Shown here piece by piece: positions 23,731-31,941 of a stretch of 64,000 nt of DNA. The notes under the pieces were generated by a model. That model made no database searches, had not been told where the DNA came from, and worked only from the letters and a program-made list of their open reading frames with translations. The stretch spans positions 4,588,001 through 4,652,000 of the forward strand of contig NZ_CP108454.1 in assembly GCF_036240795.1 (NCBI RefSeq), given 5' to 3'. The first letter of the stretch is position 1. Every line of letters begins with the position of its first letter. Position numbers and translations under genes: made by a program. This DNA is from Streptomyces sp. NBC_01268. Its GTDB lineage: Bacteria > Actinomycetota > Actinomycetes > Streptomycetales > Streptomycetaceae.

Positions 23731-24171
23731 TCAGCGCGAACGGTGCTCTTTCTCGCAGTCGGGGCAAACACCCTTGAAGACCACCTCGGCGTCGCTCATC
23801 CGCCACTGCGGCAGACTGCCGCGCGGCGGGGCGGGGGCGGTCGTGTCCACGTTCTCCACCCGGCCGCACTCGACGCACAGGGCGTGCTGGTGCGGCGGGC
23901 CGGACACCTCGAACACGGCCGGGAGTCCGGGGCGGTCGAACTTGCTGACCAGGCCCGTCTCCTGGAAGTGGCGCAGCATCTCGTACACGGCCTGGCTGGT
24001 CAGGGTGCCGAGCCGCTCACGGGCGGTCGCGGTGATCGCCTCGACGTCGAGATGGCCGCCGGCGGCGAGCACGGTGAGCACCTCCAGGCGCGGTCCGGTG
24101 ACCCGCAGACCGACGTCGCGCAGGCGCTGGATCACCGCCTCGCGGCCCGTCAGCTCTTCCACGACTGCCAT
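23731..24171 (-). CDS. Fur-family metalloregulator (peroxide/iron sensor type)
   Basis: A 146-residue Fur-family repressor. The winged helix (about 15-85) includes GLRVTGPRLEVLTVL and LTSQAVYEMLRHF. The dimerisation half has the H-x-H motif HQHALCVECG and two C-x2-C zinc pairs (CVEC, CPDC). In streptomycetes, relatives adjacent to catalase genes (FurA/CatR) sense peroxide; here no catalase is present, so the sensed signal cannot be told from context. GGAGAAG directly precedes the ATG. The 115-base upstream gap contains CCCACAAAGGTTTGGG, an imperfect dyad that could be an autoregulatory site. Confidence 0.9.
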   Translation of the reverse strand: MAVVEELTGREAVIQRLRDVGLRVTGPRLEVLTVLAAGGHLDVEAITATARERLGTLTSQAVYEMLRHFQETGLVSKFDRPGLPAVFEVSGPPHQHALCVECGRVENVDTTAPAPPRGSLPQWRMSDAEVVFKGVCPDCEKEHRSR

Positions 24172-24286
24172 CTTCTCCGCCCGCCACCTGGTCGGCCCAA
24201 ACCTTTGTGGGCATCGTACCTCTTGGCCGTCCTTGTCGTCAGTGCCGTCATGGGTTCGGCCCCGTGCGCACCCGGGGCGGGCCCGG

Positions 24287-25219
24287 TCAGTCCTCGGTCC
24301 GGCAGACCAGCAGCACGCTCTCGGTCCGCTCGTCGATCCGGTGCCGCCGCCGGCCCTCGATGTGCAGGCCCGCCGAGTGCAGCTCGGCCGCCAGGTGCTC
24401 GCCGTCGACGATCCACTTGTCGGTGGTCAGCACGACCCGCTCGGTGGACAGCTTGCCGGTGCGTGCCGTGTAGTACGTGATCCGCTCGCTCATCGCGCGC
24501 AGGTCGAAGACCTGCCGGGCCACCACCCACTCGTCGATCCCGTCGAAGCGCGGCACCTGGAAGGCCCAGGTCCGCTGCGGTTCCGCGATCAGTCCCGGTG
24601 CCAGGTGCGCCGTGTAGTCGAGCGCGAGCGCTCCGCCCGCCCCCAGGTGCGAGGCGATCTCGCGCAGCAGCCGGGGCCGTGCGCGGGGCGGCACGGCGGA
24701 GACCATCGCGCCGGCGAGCAGCGCCAGCCGGTAGTCGCCGTCGAGCCGCAGCTCGGTGAGGTCGGCCCGGGTGGTCACGATCAGCTCGGCGACCTGCGGG
24801 CCGATGCGCCGGGCCCAGGACTCGAGGCGTTCCAGGGCGGGGCCGTCCCGGTCCACGGCCTCCACGGCGAAGCCGTGCCGGGCGAAGGGGACGGCGAGCC
24901 GTCCGGCGCCGGAGCCGAGATCGAGAACGGGGCCGCCGGTGGAGCGGGCGAGGCTGAGGTACCGGACGATGTCGGCGCTGTGCGGGCCGAGGAGCGCGTC
25001 GTAGAGCCAGACCGAGTCCTCGTCGCCGGGGGAGACCGATTCGAGTCCGGGAAGGGTGTCGGACTTGATGCGGATGCCGGCGCCGGGGGCGGGCAGTTCG
25101 AGGGCGTCGAGGGCGTCGAGCGTCTCGACGGAGATGCCGGGGCGGCCGTATCGGGACGGCAGGACCGGCGCGAGCGCTGCGGGCACAGCGGGCAGGGAAA
25201 TGCCGCTCGGTGTGTGCAT
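24287..25219 (-). CDS. Class I SAM-dependent methyltransferase
   Basis: A 310-residue methyltransferase. The SAM-binding motif I is VLDLGSGAGRLAVPFA (about residue 120), followed by VEAVDRDGPALERL with the acidic end of strand 2, and GALALDYTAHL at strand 4. An N-terminal extension of about 100 residues precedes the fold and the C-terminus ends in a beta-rich half. The ATG at 25219 has GGAGGAG seven bases before it; the longer frame from 25369 is not supported. The substrate is unknown. It lies upstream of the Fur gene on the same strand and may tailor the product of the neighbouring cluster or be unrelated. Confidence 0.85.
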   Translation of the reverse strand: MHTPSGISLPAVPAALAPVLPSRYGRPGISVETLDALDALELPAPGAGIRIKSDTLPGLESVSPGDEDSVWLYDALLGPHSADIVRYLSLARSTGGPVLDLGSGAGRLAVPFARHGFAVEAVDRDGPALERLESWARRIGPQVAELIVTTRADLTELRLDGDYRLALLAGAMVSAVPPRARPRLLREIASHLGAGGALALDYTAHLAPGLIAEPQRTWAFQVPRFDGIDEWVVARQVFDLRAMSERITYYTARTGKLSTERVVLTTDKWIVDGEHLAAELHSAGLHIEGRRRHRIDERTESVLLVCRTED

Positions 25220-25383
25220 CGCTCCTCCAGGGGCTCGCTCGGTCCATGCCGTCCGGGCGAAGCTCCCGTGCCGCCGGGGCCGCGCCGCTGTGCTCCATCC
25301 TGACGGGGGACGGAGGGCCGATTCCAGCGGATCCGGGGGCGTGAACACGCGATGGCGTGTGTCTGCCACGAACGCGTGACCGA

Positions 25384-25437
25384 GGGCGGGAGGGCGGTGC
25401 GGGAAGGGCGGTGCTGGAGGGCGGTGCGGGGAGGAGC
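25384..25437. repeat. Short G-rich tandem repeat
   Basis: About three imperfect copies of GAGGGCGGTGCGGG-type units in the gap between the methyltransferase gene and the acetyltransferase stop (25220-25478). Nothing else was seen in this gap. Confidence 0.5.
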
Positions 25438-25478
25438 GTGGAGCGGAGGTGCCGGCAGGTGGCGCCGAGGAGGAGGGG

Positions 25479-25958
25479 TCAGAGCGCGCGGTTCAGGCGG
25501 GTGGGGCTCAGGGGGGCGAAGCCGAGCCGGTCGAAGAAGGGCAGCGAGGGGTCCTGCTCGCTGGGCAGGGTGACCCGCTGCTCGGTGGCGCCGAAGGAGA
25601 CCATCCGTTCGCCGGCCGCCGTGAGGAGCGCCGTGCCCACGCCGCCGCGGCGGGCGCCGGGGACGACGGCGAGCGCGTAGATCTCCCCCTCGCCCGGCAT
25701 CGGCACTCCGCCGGCCGCGACGCCGATCACCGTGCCGTCCGCGCCGGTCGCCACCAGCCAGCCGAGCCAGCCGGGTGCACCGCCGGGAATTTCAATTTCC
25801 GCGCGGATACGGGGAAGTGCGCATTGCGTGGCGACAAGGCGCCCGGTCGGCATTTCTCCGAGTATTTCCGTATAGCTACCCCGAATGGACTCGGCAAGCA
25901 GCCTGGATATCGTCGTCGCGTCCGCGGCGCCCGCCGCCCGCACGTCACCCAGCTGCAT
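25479..25958 (-). CDS. GNAT-family N-acetyltransferase
   Basis: A 159-residue acetyltransferase. Motif A is EIYALAVVPGARRGGVGTALLTAAGERM, with R-x-x-G-V-G as the pyrophosphate loop; the C-terminal L-P-F-F-D-R-L-G-F block is typical. The AAGGG eleven bases before the ATG supports the start. The first third of the gene and its upstream flank have lower GC than the surroundings. It is transcribed alone between the methyltransferase and the M56 peptidase genes. The substrate is unknown. Confidence 0.85.
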   Translation of the reverse strand: MQLGDVRAAGAADATTISRLLAESIRGSYTEILGEMPTGRLVATQCALPRIRAEIEIPGGAPGWLGWLVATGADGTVIGVAAGGVPMPGEGEIYALAVVPGARRGGVGTALLTAAGERMVSFGATEQRVTLPSEQDPSLPFFDRLGFAPLSPTRLNRAL

Positions 25959-26062
25959 TGGTTCGTACCCTTCGACGTGCCCAGCTGAACGTCAACATAC
26001 CCACAATAGCGGGGAATTCAGACGGCTGTGACCGATGTGAAATCTACGAATTCGCTTAGTAT

Positions 26063-26974
26063 TTAATTGGGGAAGGAGCAGCAGGCGATGATCAGTGGCG
26101 AGGCGGCCAGTCCGGCCGTCGCGATCGTGAGCATCCCCCGCAGCACCGGGTGTCCGGCGCTGTGCGGCGTGAGGATGCGGCGCATGCGCAGCGCGGCCGA
26201 CGGGCCGCCCGCCGCGAATGCCTCGCGCGGCGCCTTGCCGGAGGCGAGTGCGTACAGCGCGGTGGCGAGCGCGTCGCGCGAGCACCGGCGCAACGCCCGG
26301 TCGTCGGCGGCCATTTCGAGCAGCAGGGGCACCGCCGTGGCGCCGTGCCGGGCGAGCGGCAGGTGCGGGAACGCGGCGACGAACGACTCGGTCGCGGCGA
26401 CCAGGATGTGGTGCCGCCCGGAGATGTGGGCCCGCTCGTGCGCGAGGGCGGCGGCGAGCTGCGGGGGCGTGAGGGTGCGCAGCGCCCCGGAGGAGACCAC
26501 CACCCGGCGCGAGCGGCCGGGCAGGCAGTAGACGGCGGGGCGTTCGTGGTCCAGGACGGTCGCCCGCAGCTCCGGGTCGTACCGTCCGACGAGCCGCAGC
26601 GTCGCCGCGTGCCGCAGCCGCAGCCGCCGGGCCCGCAGCAGGGCGCGGGCGAATCCGGCGGCGGGCACGGCGAGCAGGCCGATCGCGATCGCGGCGGCGA
26701 CGTACTCGCGCCGGTCGAGGTGGAGCAGCCGCTCGACGGGCGGCAGCTGGAGTGCGAACAGGGCGTCGCTCAACCGGTGTCCGGTCCGGATCGGCAGGAT
26801 CAGCTGGGCGGACAGCAGGGCCACGCTGGAGGCGAAGAGCGCGCCGCTCGCGGCCCACACGGCGAGCGCCAGCCGCGGCACCTGCTGTGCCCAGCGGGCC
26901 CGCACCAGCAGCCACGGCACCAGGAGGCCGGTACAGAGGGCGAGTCCGAGCGGCGGGAGGGTGTGGTGGTTCAT
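26063..26974 (-). CDS. M56 (BlaR1/MecR1-like) membrane metallopeptidase
   Basis: A 303-residue membrane protein with three N-terminal hydrophobic segments (about 5-25, 35-60, 88-108), a cytoplasmic zinc-peptidase domain with HERAH (the H-E-x-x-H motif) and the downstream EMAADDRALR block, and a final hydrophobic segment. There is no extracellular penicillin-binding sensor, unlike BlaR1. Its ATG overlaps the BlaI stop in an ATGA arrangement, so the two form a sensor-protease/repressor pair: proteolysis of the repressor on signal is the known scheme for this family. The signal is unknown, but a CsoR-type box in the shared promoter points to copper control. Confidence 0.9.
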   Translation of the reverse strand: MNHHTLPPLGLALCTGLLVPWLLVRARWAQQVPRLALAVWAASGALFASSVALLSAQLILPIRTGHRLSDALFALQLPPVERLLHLDRREYVAAAIAIGLLAVPAAGFARALLRARRLRLRHAATLRLVGRYDPELRATVLDHERPAVYCLPGRSRRVVVSSGALRTLTPPQLAAALAHERAHISGRHHILVAATESFVAAFPHLPLARHGATAVPLLLEMAADDRALRRCSRDALATALYALASGKAPREAFAAGGPSAALRMRRILTPHSAGHPVLRGMLTIATAGLAASPLIIACCSFPN

Positions 26975-27345
26975 CGGTCCTCGCCGTGGGCGCGCCGGGC
27001 GGTGCGCAGGGCCGCGTCGAGGGCCGCCATGTCCTCGTCGGAGATGGTCTCCACGAAGCGCAGCAGTGCGGCGGGCCGGTCCTGGCTGTCGCCGAGCGCG
27101 TCCTGCATGAGGCCCGCGGTGTACTCCTCGCGGCTGCGGACGGGCTCGTACAGCCAGGCCCGGCCCGATTTCTCGCGGCGCAGCCAGCCCTTGCGGTGGA
27201 GTATGTCGGCGACCGTCATCACCGTGGTGTAGGCGACGCGGCGCCCCAGATTGATGTCCTCGACGATCTCGCGGACCGTCGCGGGCCGTTGCCAGGCCCA
27301 CAGTCGGTCCATGATCTCGGCCTCCAGCTCTCCCAGCCGGCGCAC
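26971..27345 (-). CDS. BlaI/MecI/CopY-family repressor
   Basis: A 124-residue winged-helix repressor: RRLGELEAEIMDRLWAWQRPATVREIVEDI, then RVAYTTVMTVADILHRKGWLRREKSGRAWLYEPVRSREEY, the usual DNA-binding half, and a C-terminal dimerisation helix pair. The GTG at 27345 lies eight bases after GGGAGG; the ATG at 27351 is alternative. It overlaps the M56 peptidase gene by four bases. A copper-box palindrome overlaps the presumed -10 upstream. Confidence 0.9.
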   Translation of the reverse strand: MRRLGELEAEIMDRLWAWQRPATVREIVEDINLGRRVAYTTVMTVADILHRKGWLRREKSGRAWLYEPVRSREEYTAGLMQDALGDSQDRPAALLRFVETISDEDMAALDAALRTARRAHGEDR

Positions 27346-27401
27346 GTGCATCCCCTCCCGTCACGGGCGGCTCATCGTACGGGCCGCCTCCCCCGCACAG
27401 A

Positions 27402-27419
27402 TATACCCCCCAGGGGTAC
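27402..27419. promoter_or_regulatory. CsoR-type box upstream of blaI/M56
   Basis: TACCCCCCAGGGGTA (27404-27418) fits the TACCC-x5-GGGTA copper-repressor consensus and resembles the boxes at the copZ/copA promoter region 3.4 kb away. On the minus strand it overlaps TATATC (27400-27405), a plausible -10 for blaI. It could equally govern a short forward frame starting at 27429. Confidence 0.65.
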
Positions 27420-27428
27420 GATGGCGGG

Positions 27429-27584
27429 ATGGCTACTCCGATGCGGAACCGCCCGTGCGCGAAGGTCTGCGGCATCGAACTCCCCGGCTCGGCGGAACTG
27501 GTGCTCCTCCGTCAGGTGCTCGGCCTGTGTGTTCGGCTGAGCGTCCGGTTGTCCACCGGCTGCCCTTCGCACAAGGGCGGTTGA
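27429..27584 (+). CDS. Possible small Cys-containing protein downstream of a copper box
   Basis: A 51-codon frame beginning 10 bases after the CsoR-type box. Codon third positions are mostly G or C, more so than in the overlapping 39-codon frame from 27421. The product has four cysteines (positions 10, 14, 33 and 44) and a basic character but matches nothing known to me. No Shine-Dalgarno is present, so translation would be leaderless. Otherwise the 27352-27721 gap holds the box, a terminator and a short repeat. Confidence 0.35.
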   Translation: MATPMRNRPCAKVCGIELPGSAELVLLRQVLGLCVRLSVRLSTGCPSHKGG

Positions 27585-27636
27585 CCCTCTCTTTACTTGT
27601 CCGGACGCCGACTGCGTCAGGTCCGGTTCGACGAAA

Positions 27637-27678
27637 CGCGGCGGGATTCCGGCCCCAGGGGCCCGGATTCCCGCCGCG
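27637..27678. terminator. Strong terminator after csoR
   Basis: CGCGGCGGGATTCCGGCCCC (27637-27656) pairs with 27658-27678 except for one mismatch and a single-base bulge, with almost no loop. It stands 44 bases beyond the csoR stop on the minus strand. Confidence 0.75.
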
Positions 27679-27684
27679 ATGGTG

Positions 27685-27736
27685 TCCGGATCAGGTCCGG
27701 ATCAGGTCCCTCAGGTCCGGATCAGGTCCGGATCAG
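27685..27736. repeat. 11-bp tandem repeat at the 3' end of csoR
   Basis: Four copies of TCCGGATCAGG (27685, 27696, 27716, 27727) with one degenerate unit between. The last copies encode the final residues (LIRT and stop) of CsoR; the others are in the 3' untranslated region, so they probably arose by slippage from the gene end. Confidence 0.8.
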
Positions 27737-28003
27737 TCGGGCGATCGCCTTCGACGCCTCGCCGACCTTCACCTTGGCCTGGTCGCCGCCGGCCTCGATG
27801 GCCTCCGTGACGCAGCAGCTGAGGTGCTCGTCCAGGAGGGCGACCGCGCAGGACTGGAGCGCGGCGTTGATCGCGGAGACCTGGGTGAGGACGTCGATGC
27901 AGTAGACGTCCTCGTCCACCATCCGCTGCACCCCCCGGACCTGGCCCTCGATGCGCCTCAGGCGTCTGATGATGTCTTCCTTGTGCTGTCCGTAACCGGC
28001 CAC
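27722..28003 (-). CDS. csoR: CsoR-family copper-sensing repressor
   Basis: A 93-residue all-helical metal-sensing repressor. The copper(I) ligand set of CsoR is complete: Cys35 in VYCIDVL, His60 and Cys64 in DEHLSCCV; Arg residues of the N-terminal helix (RRLRRIEGQVRG) form the DNA-binding face. Copper binding releases it from TACCC-type palindromes, three of which flank the copper operon promoter here and a fourth lies upstream of blaI. It is the last gene after copA, separated by about 30 bases, so it is probably part of the copZ-copA-csoR transcript and self-regulated. Confidence 0.95.
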   Translation of the reverse strand: MAGYGQHKEDIIRRLRRIEGQVRGVQRMVDEDVYCIDVLTQVSAINAALQSCAVALLDEHLSCCVTEAIEAGGDQAKVKVGEASKAIARLIRT

Positions 28004-28035
28004 GGCGGCCTCCTCGTCACATCACGGGCCGACGG

Positions 28036-30303
28036 CTACTTGTCGGCGGCTTGGAAACCACGGAGGCGGAGGCTGTTGCCCACCACGAAGACCGAGGAGA
28101 AGGCCATCGCCGCTCCGGCGATCATCGGGTTGAGCAGTCCGGCCGCGGCGAGCGGCAGGGCGGCCACGTTGTAGGCGAAGGCCCAGAACAGGTTCGAGCG
28201 GATGGTGCCGAGGGTCCTGCGGGAGAGCCGGATCGCGTCCGCCGCCGCCCGCAGGTCGCCCCGTACGAGGGTCAGGTCGCCGGCCTCGATGGCGGCGTCG
28301 GTGCCGGTGCCCATCGCGAGACCGAGGTCGGCCTGGGCGAGCGCGGCGGCGTCGTTGACGCCGTCGCCGACCATGGCGACCGAACGGCCCTCGCTCTGCA
28401 GGCGCTTGACGACGTCGACCTTGTCCTGCGGCATGACCTCGGCGATCACCTCGCCGATGCCGACCTCGGCGGCGACGGCCTCGGCCACCGCCTTGTTGTC
28501 GCCGGTGAGCAGGATCGGGGTGAGGCCGAGGGCCTTGAGGCGGCGGATGGCCTCGGCGCTGGTCTCCTTGACCGCGTCGGCGACCTCCAGGACCGCGCGG
28601 GCCTCGCCGTCCCAGGCGACCGCGATGGCGGTCTTGCCGGCCTTCTCGGCCGCGTCCTTGGCGGCCTTGAGGGACGGGGTGAGCTCCATCGCCCACTCTT
28701 CGAGCAGCTTCTCGCGGCCGACGAGGACGGCGTGGCCGTCGACGACGCCCTGGACGCCGAGTCCGGGGATGTTGGCGAAGTCCTCGGGGGTGGGCAGGGT
28801 GCCGACGCGGGTGGCGGCGCCGTTGGCGACCGCCTGGGCGATCGGGTGCTCGGAGGAGTGCTCCAGGGCGCCGGCGAGGCGCAGCACGTCGTTCTCGTCC
28901 GTGCCGGCGGCGGTGTGGACCTTGAGGAGGGTCATCCGGCCGGTGGTGACGGTGCCGGTCTTGTCCAGGACGATGGTGTCGACCTTGCGGGTGGTCTCCA
29001 GGACCTCCGGGCCCTTGATCAGGATGCCGAGCTGGGCGCCGCGGCCGGTGCCGACCATGAGGGCGGTCGGGGTCGCCAGGCCGAGGGCGCAGGGGCAGGC
29101 GATGATCAGGACGGCGACGGCGGCGGTGAACGCGGCGGTGAGTCCCTGGCCCGTGCCGAGCCAGAAGCCGAGGGTGCCGAGGGCGAGCGCGATGACGACC
29201 GGCACGAAGACGGCGGAGATCTTGTCGGCGAGGCGCTGGGCGGCGGCCTTGCCGTTCTGGGCGTCCTCGACCAGCTTGGCCATGCGGGCCAGCTGGGTGT
29301 CGGAGCCGACCCGGGTGGCCTCGACGACCAGGCGGCCGCCGGCGTTCAGGGTGGCGCCGGTGACGGAGTCGCCGACCGAGACCTCGACCGGGACGGACTC
29401 GCCGGTGAGCATGGAGGCGTCGACGGCGGAGGAGCCCTCGACCACGGTGCCGTCGGTGGCGATCTTCTCGCCGGGGCGGACCAGGAAGCGGTCGCCGACC
29501 TGGAGGTCGGCGGTGGGCACGGTGACCTCCTGACCGTTCCTGAGGACGGTCACCTCCTTCGCGCCGAGCTGCATCAGCGCCTTGAGCGCGGCGCCGGCCT
29601 TGCGCTTCGAGCGGGCCTCGAAGTAGCGCCCGGCCAGGATGAAGGCGGTGACGCCGGCCGCGGCCTCCAGGTAGATGTTCCCGGCGCCGTCGGTGCGGGC
29701 GATGGTGAACTCGAAGGCGTGGGTCATCCCCGGGGTGCCGGCGGTGCCGAAGAACAGCGCCCACAGGGACCACAGGAACGCGGCGATGGTGCCGACCGAG
29801 ATCAGCGTGTCCATGGTCGCGGCGCCGTGCTTGGCGTTGGTCCAGGCGGCCTTGTGGAAGGGCCAGGCGGCGTAGACGACGACCGGCGCGGTGAGCGTGA
29901 GGCTCAGCCACTGCCAGTACTCGATCTGGAGGGCCGGGACCATCGCCATCGCGATGGTCGGGACGGCGAGCGCGACGGCGGTGATCAGGCGCTGCTTGAG
30001 CGGGCGCAGCTCGGCGTCGGCGATCTCCTCGTCGGAGGGGCCCTCCGGGCCGCCGGCGGCGGCCGGACGCTCGGGCTCCGGCTCCTTGGCGGAGTAGCCG
30101 GTGGCCTCGACGGTGGCGATCAGCGCGGCGACGTCGATGTCGGCGTCGAAGGTGACCTTCGCCTTCTCGGTCGCGTAGTTGACGGTGGCCTCGACCCCGT
30201 CCATGCGGTTGAGCTTCTTCTCGATGCGGGCCGCGCACGAGGCGCAGGTCATGCCGCCGATGGCGAGCTCGACCTGGGCGGTGCCCGGAGTGGTCGTTGT
30301 CAT
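28036..30303 (-). CDS. copA: Copper-exporting P1B-type ATPase
   Basis: A 755-residue copper(I) exporter of the inner membrane. One N-terminal metal-binding domain (GMTCASC, residues 17-23), eight predicted membrane segments, the ion-channel motif CPC in the sixth ([13 protein letters not shown]), the phosphorylation site DKTGT, the nucleotide-binding SEHP and the hinge GDGVND, all with the expected order. TGES is in the actuator domain. Further conserved N- and YN/M-x-x-S residues ([25 protein letters not shown]) fit copper(I) selectivity. It is preceded by copZ (92 bases) and followed by csoR. Confidence 0.97.
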   Translation of the reverse strand: MTTTTPGTAQVELAIGGMTCASCAARIEKKLNRMDGVEATVNYATEKAKVTFDADIDVAALIATVEATGYSAKEPEPERPAAAGGPEGPSDEEIADAELRPLKQRLITAVALAVPTIAMAMVPALQIEYWQWLSLTLTAPVVVYAAWPFHKAAWTNAKHGAATMDTLISVGTIAAFLWSLWALFFGTAGTPGMTHAFEFTIARTDGAGNIYLEAAAGVTAFILAGRYFEARSKRKAGAALKALMQLGAKEVTVLRNGQEVTVPTADLQVGDRFLVRPGEKIATDGTVVEGSSAVDASMLTGESVPVEVSVGDSVTGATLNAGGRLVVEATRVGSDTQLARMAKLVEDAQNGKAAAQRLADKISAVFVPVVIALALGTLGFWLGTGQGLTAAFTAAVAVLIIACPCALGLATPTALMVGTGRGAQLGILIKGPEVLETTRKVDTIVLDKTGTVTTGRMTLLKVHTAAGTDENDVLRLAGALEHSSEHPIAQAVANGAATRVGTLPTPEDFANIPGLGVQGVVDGHAVLVGREKLLEEWAMELTPSLKAAKDAAEKAGKTAIAVAWDGEARAVLEVADAVKETSAEAIRRLKALGLTPILLTGDNKAVAEAVAAEVGIGEVIAEVMPQDKVDVVKRLQSEGRSVAMVGDGVNDAAALAQADLGLAMGTGTDAAIEAGDLTLVRGDLRAAADAIRLSRRTLGTIRSNLFWAFAYNVAALPLAAAGLLNPMIAGAAMAFSSVFVVGNSLRLRGFQAADK

Positions 30304-30394
30304 GAAACTGCTCCTCGGTATGGCGAGTTCGGGGGCCGGGGCCCGGGCGTGGTGGGCGAGCCCCGGCGGCCGGTGTCGGCGCTGGGGGCGCCGG

Positions 30395-30685
30395 TCAGGC
30401 GCGGCCGGTCAGCTCGTAGCCCGCGTCGTCGACCGCCGCGGCGATCGCGGCGTCGTCGGGCTCGCCGCCGGTGGTGACGGTCACCCGGCCGCCGGCGATG
30501 TCGACGTCCACGGTGATGACGCCGTCGAGCGCGCTGACGGAGTTGGTGATGGCGGTCTTGCAGTGGCCGCAGGTCATGCCGGAGACGGCGTAGACGGTGG
30601 CGGTGGTGTCGGCGACGGCGGTGGCCGTCGTGATCTCGACGGTGTTGGTCGAGCAGCTGCCGTCAGGGGTGCAGCAGGAACCCAT
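30395..30685 (-). CDS. copZ: Copper chaperone with extra Cys-rich N-terminus
   Basis: A 96-residue Atx1-like chaperone that hands copper(I) to CopA. The GMTCGHC motif begins near residue 36, with a beta-alpha-beta fold to the end. Unlike the usual 65-70-residue form it begins with [12 protein letters not shown], three further cysteines that could bind additional metal. GGAGGAAGCC precedes the ATG at 30685; the longer frame to 30877 runs through the promoter and is rejected. Its promoter has a consensus -10 overlapped by a CsoR box. Confidence 0.92.
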   Translation of the reverse strand: MGSCCTPDGSCSTNTVEITTATAVADTTATVYAVSGMTCGHCKTAITNSVSALDGVITVDVDIAGGRVTVTTGGEPDDAAIAAAVDDAGYELTGRA

Positions 30686-30724
30686 GGCTTCCTCCAGTTG
30701 TTCTGTGGCTCGTTCGGCGGGTCG

Positions 30725-30743
30725 GATACCCTCGGGGGGTATC
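30725..30743. promoter_or_regulatory. CsoR-type box A
   Basis: GATACCCTCGGGGGGTATC, with a GATACCC/GGGTATC dyad, lies between the copZ transcription start and its ATG. It probably gives CsoR a second contact on the copZ message region. Confidence 0.8.
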
Positions 30744-30755
30744 AACCTCTCCTCA

Positions 30756-30784
30756 TGTATACCCCCCTTGGGTATCTGACGCAA
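30756..30784 (-). promoter_or_regulatory. copZ promoter with CsoR-type box B
   Basis: On the minus strand TTGCGT (30779-30784) and TATACA (30756-30761) are exactly 17 bases apart. The palindrome ATACCCCCCTTGGGTAT (30759-30775) fills the spacer and overlaps the -10, so CsoR binding would block RNA polymerase. Confidence 0.8.
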
Positions 30785-30797
30785 GCAGGGACCCGAC

Positions 30798-30825
30798 TTG
30801 ACTTGATACCCCCCAGGGGTATGGT
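30798..30825 (+). promoter_or_regulatory. Promoter of the His-rich copper protein with CsoR-type box C
   Basis: TTGACT (30798-30803) and TATGGT (30820-30825) are 16 bases apart with GATACCCCCCAGGGGTAT (30805-30822) between. It drives the forward gene at 30898. Its central sequence is nearly identical to the box at 27402-27419. Confidence 0.75.
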
Positions 30826-30897
30826 GAAGTGCAGTGAAGGTGAGGCTCGCGCGTCTGTCGGGGCCCACGCCGCCCATGTACGTACGGGAGAGCAGCC

Positions 30898-31887
30898 ATG
30901 AACACCGGAGTGAAGATCACCGCCTTTGCCGCCGCGCTCGCCGCGACCTTCGGGACCGCGTACGGGGTGGGCAAGGGCGTCGGACCGATCGGCGACACCG
31001 CGAAGCCGGGCCACGGCGGGCACGCGGCGGCCGCGCCCGAGGGGCAGGAGTCGGGCGGCGGCGGGCACGCGGGCCATGAGGAGGGCGCCGCGGCGGGCAC
31101 GGCGAGCGCTCCCGCGGCGGGCGGCCTGCAGGTCTCGGAGGGCGGCTACACCCTCGCCCTGGAGACCCCGGCCCCGGCGGTCGGCACGAGCACCCTGCGC
31201 TTCTCGATCAAGGACGCGAACGGCCGGAAGGTCACCGCGTTCACCACGGAACACGGCAAGGAGCTGCACTTCATCGTCGCCTCGCGCGACCTGAACGTCT
31301 TCCGTCACCTGCACCCGGTGAAGGGCGCCGACGGCACGTGGACGGTGCGGGCGGACCTGCCGGCGGCCGGCGGCTACAAGGCCTTCGCCGACTTCAAGCC
31401 CGCGGTGAAGGGCGCGAAGGGCGTCACGCTCGGCGCGGACCTGTCCGTACCCGGCGCGTACGCCCCGCGCCCGATGCCGCCGGTCGCGCCGACGGCGAAC
31501 GTGGACGGCTACCAGGTGCGGCTCGCCGGGACGCTCGACCCGGGCAAGGCCGGCGAGCTGCGCCTCACGGTCACCAAGGCCGGGAAGCCCGTCACGGACC
31601 TGGAGCCCTACCTGGGGGCGTACGGCCACCTGGTCGCCCTCCGCGACGGCGACCTGGCCTACCTGCACGTGCACCCGAACGAGGGCGGCCCGGGCCCCGA
31701 CGTGTCCTTCACCGCGACGGCGCCGAGCTCGGGCACGTACCGCCTCTTCCTGGACTTCCAGCACGAGGGCAAGGTCCGCACGGCGGCGTTCACGGTCCGC
31801 GCGGGAGCGGCGTCCGCGCCCGCCTCGACCCCGGCGGGTGGCACTCAGTCCCCCGCGCACGATGCGGGAGGCCACTCCCACGGCTAG
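30898..31887 (+). CDS. Exported His/Gly-rich copper-associated protein
   Basis: A 329-residue envelope protein of a family found with copper genes in streptomycetes but not biochemically defined, as far as I know. An N-terminal hydrophobic segment (about 5-22) acts as a signal or anchor. A linker (about 35-75) rich in His and Gly (GHGGHAAA, GGGHAGHEEG) resembles metal-binding tails, as does the C-terminus AGGHSHG. The core has two beta-sandwich-like halves, with conserved histidine motifs HFIVASRDLNVFRHLHPV and GHLVALRDGDLAYLHVHP that look like paired metal sites. It is divergent from copZ and under its own CsoR-boxed promoter. Confidence 0.85.
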   Translation: MNTGVKITAFAAALAATFGTAYGVGKGVGPIGDTAKPGHGGHAAAAPEGQESGGGGHAGHEEGAAAGTASAPAAGGLQVSEGGYTLALETPAPAVGTSTLRFSIKDANGRKVTAFTTEHGKELHFIVASRDLNVFRHLHPVKGADGTWTVRADLPAAGGYKAFADFKPAVKGAKGVTLGADLSVPGAYAPRPMPPVAPTANVDGYQVRLAGTLDPGKAGELRLTVTKAGKPVTDLEPYLGAYGHLVALRDGDLAYLHVHPNEGGPGPDVSFTATAPSSGTYRLFLDFQHEGKVRTAAFTVRAGAASAPASTPAGGTQSPAHDAGGHSHG

Positions 31888-31894
31888 TCTGGTC

Positions 31895-31910
31895 ATTGGA
31901 CTAGACCTGT
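31895..31910. promoter_or_regulatory. Candidate DasR-type (dre-like) site before cutC
   Basis: ATTGGACTAGACCTGT differs at about three positions from the dre consensus A-C/T-TGGTCTAGACCA-x-T. It is in the 54-base gap upstream of cutC. DasR is the GntR-family regulator of N-acetylglucosamine use; its control of a copper gene would be unexpected, so a related GntR-type regulator or chance is possible. Confidence 0.3.
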
Positions 31911-31941
31911 AAGCCGTGGGAACCCAGGAGGAATGGGCTCG

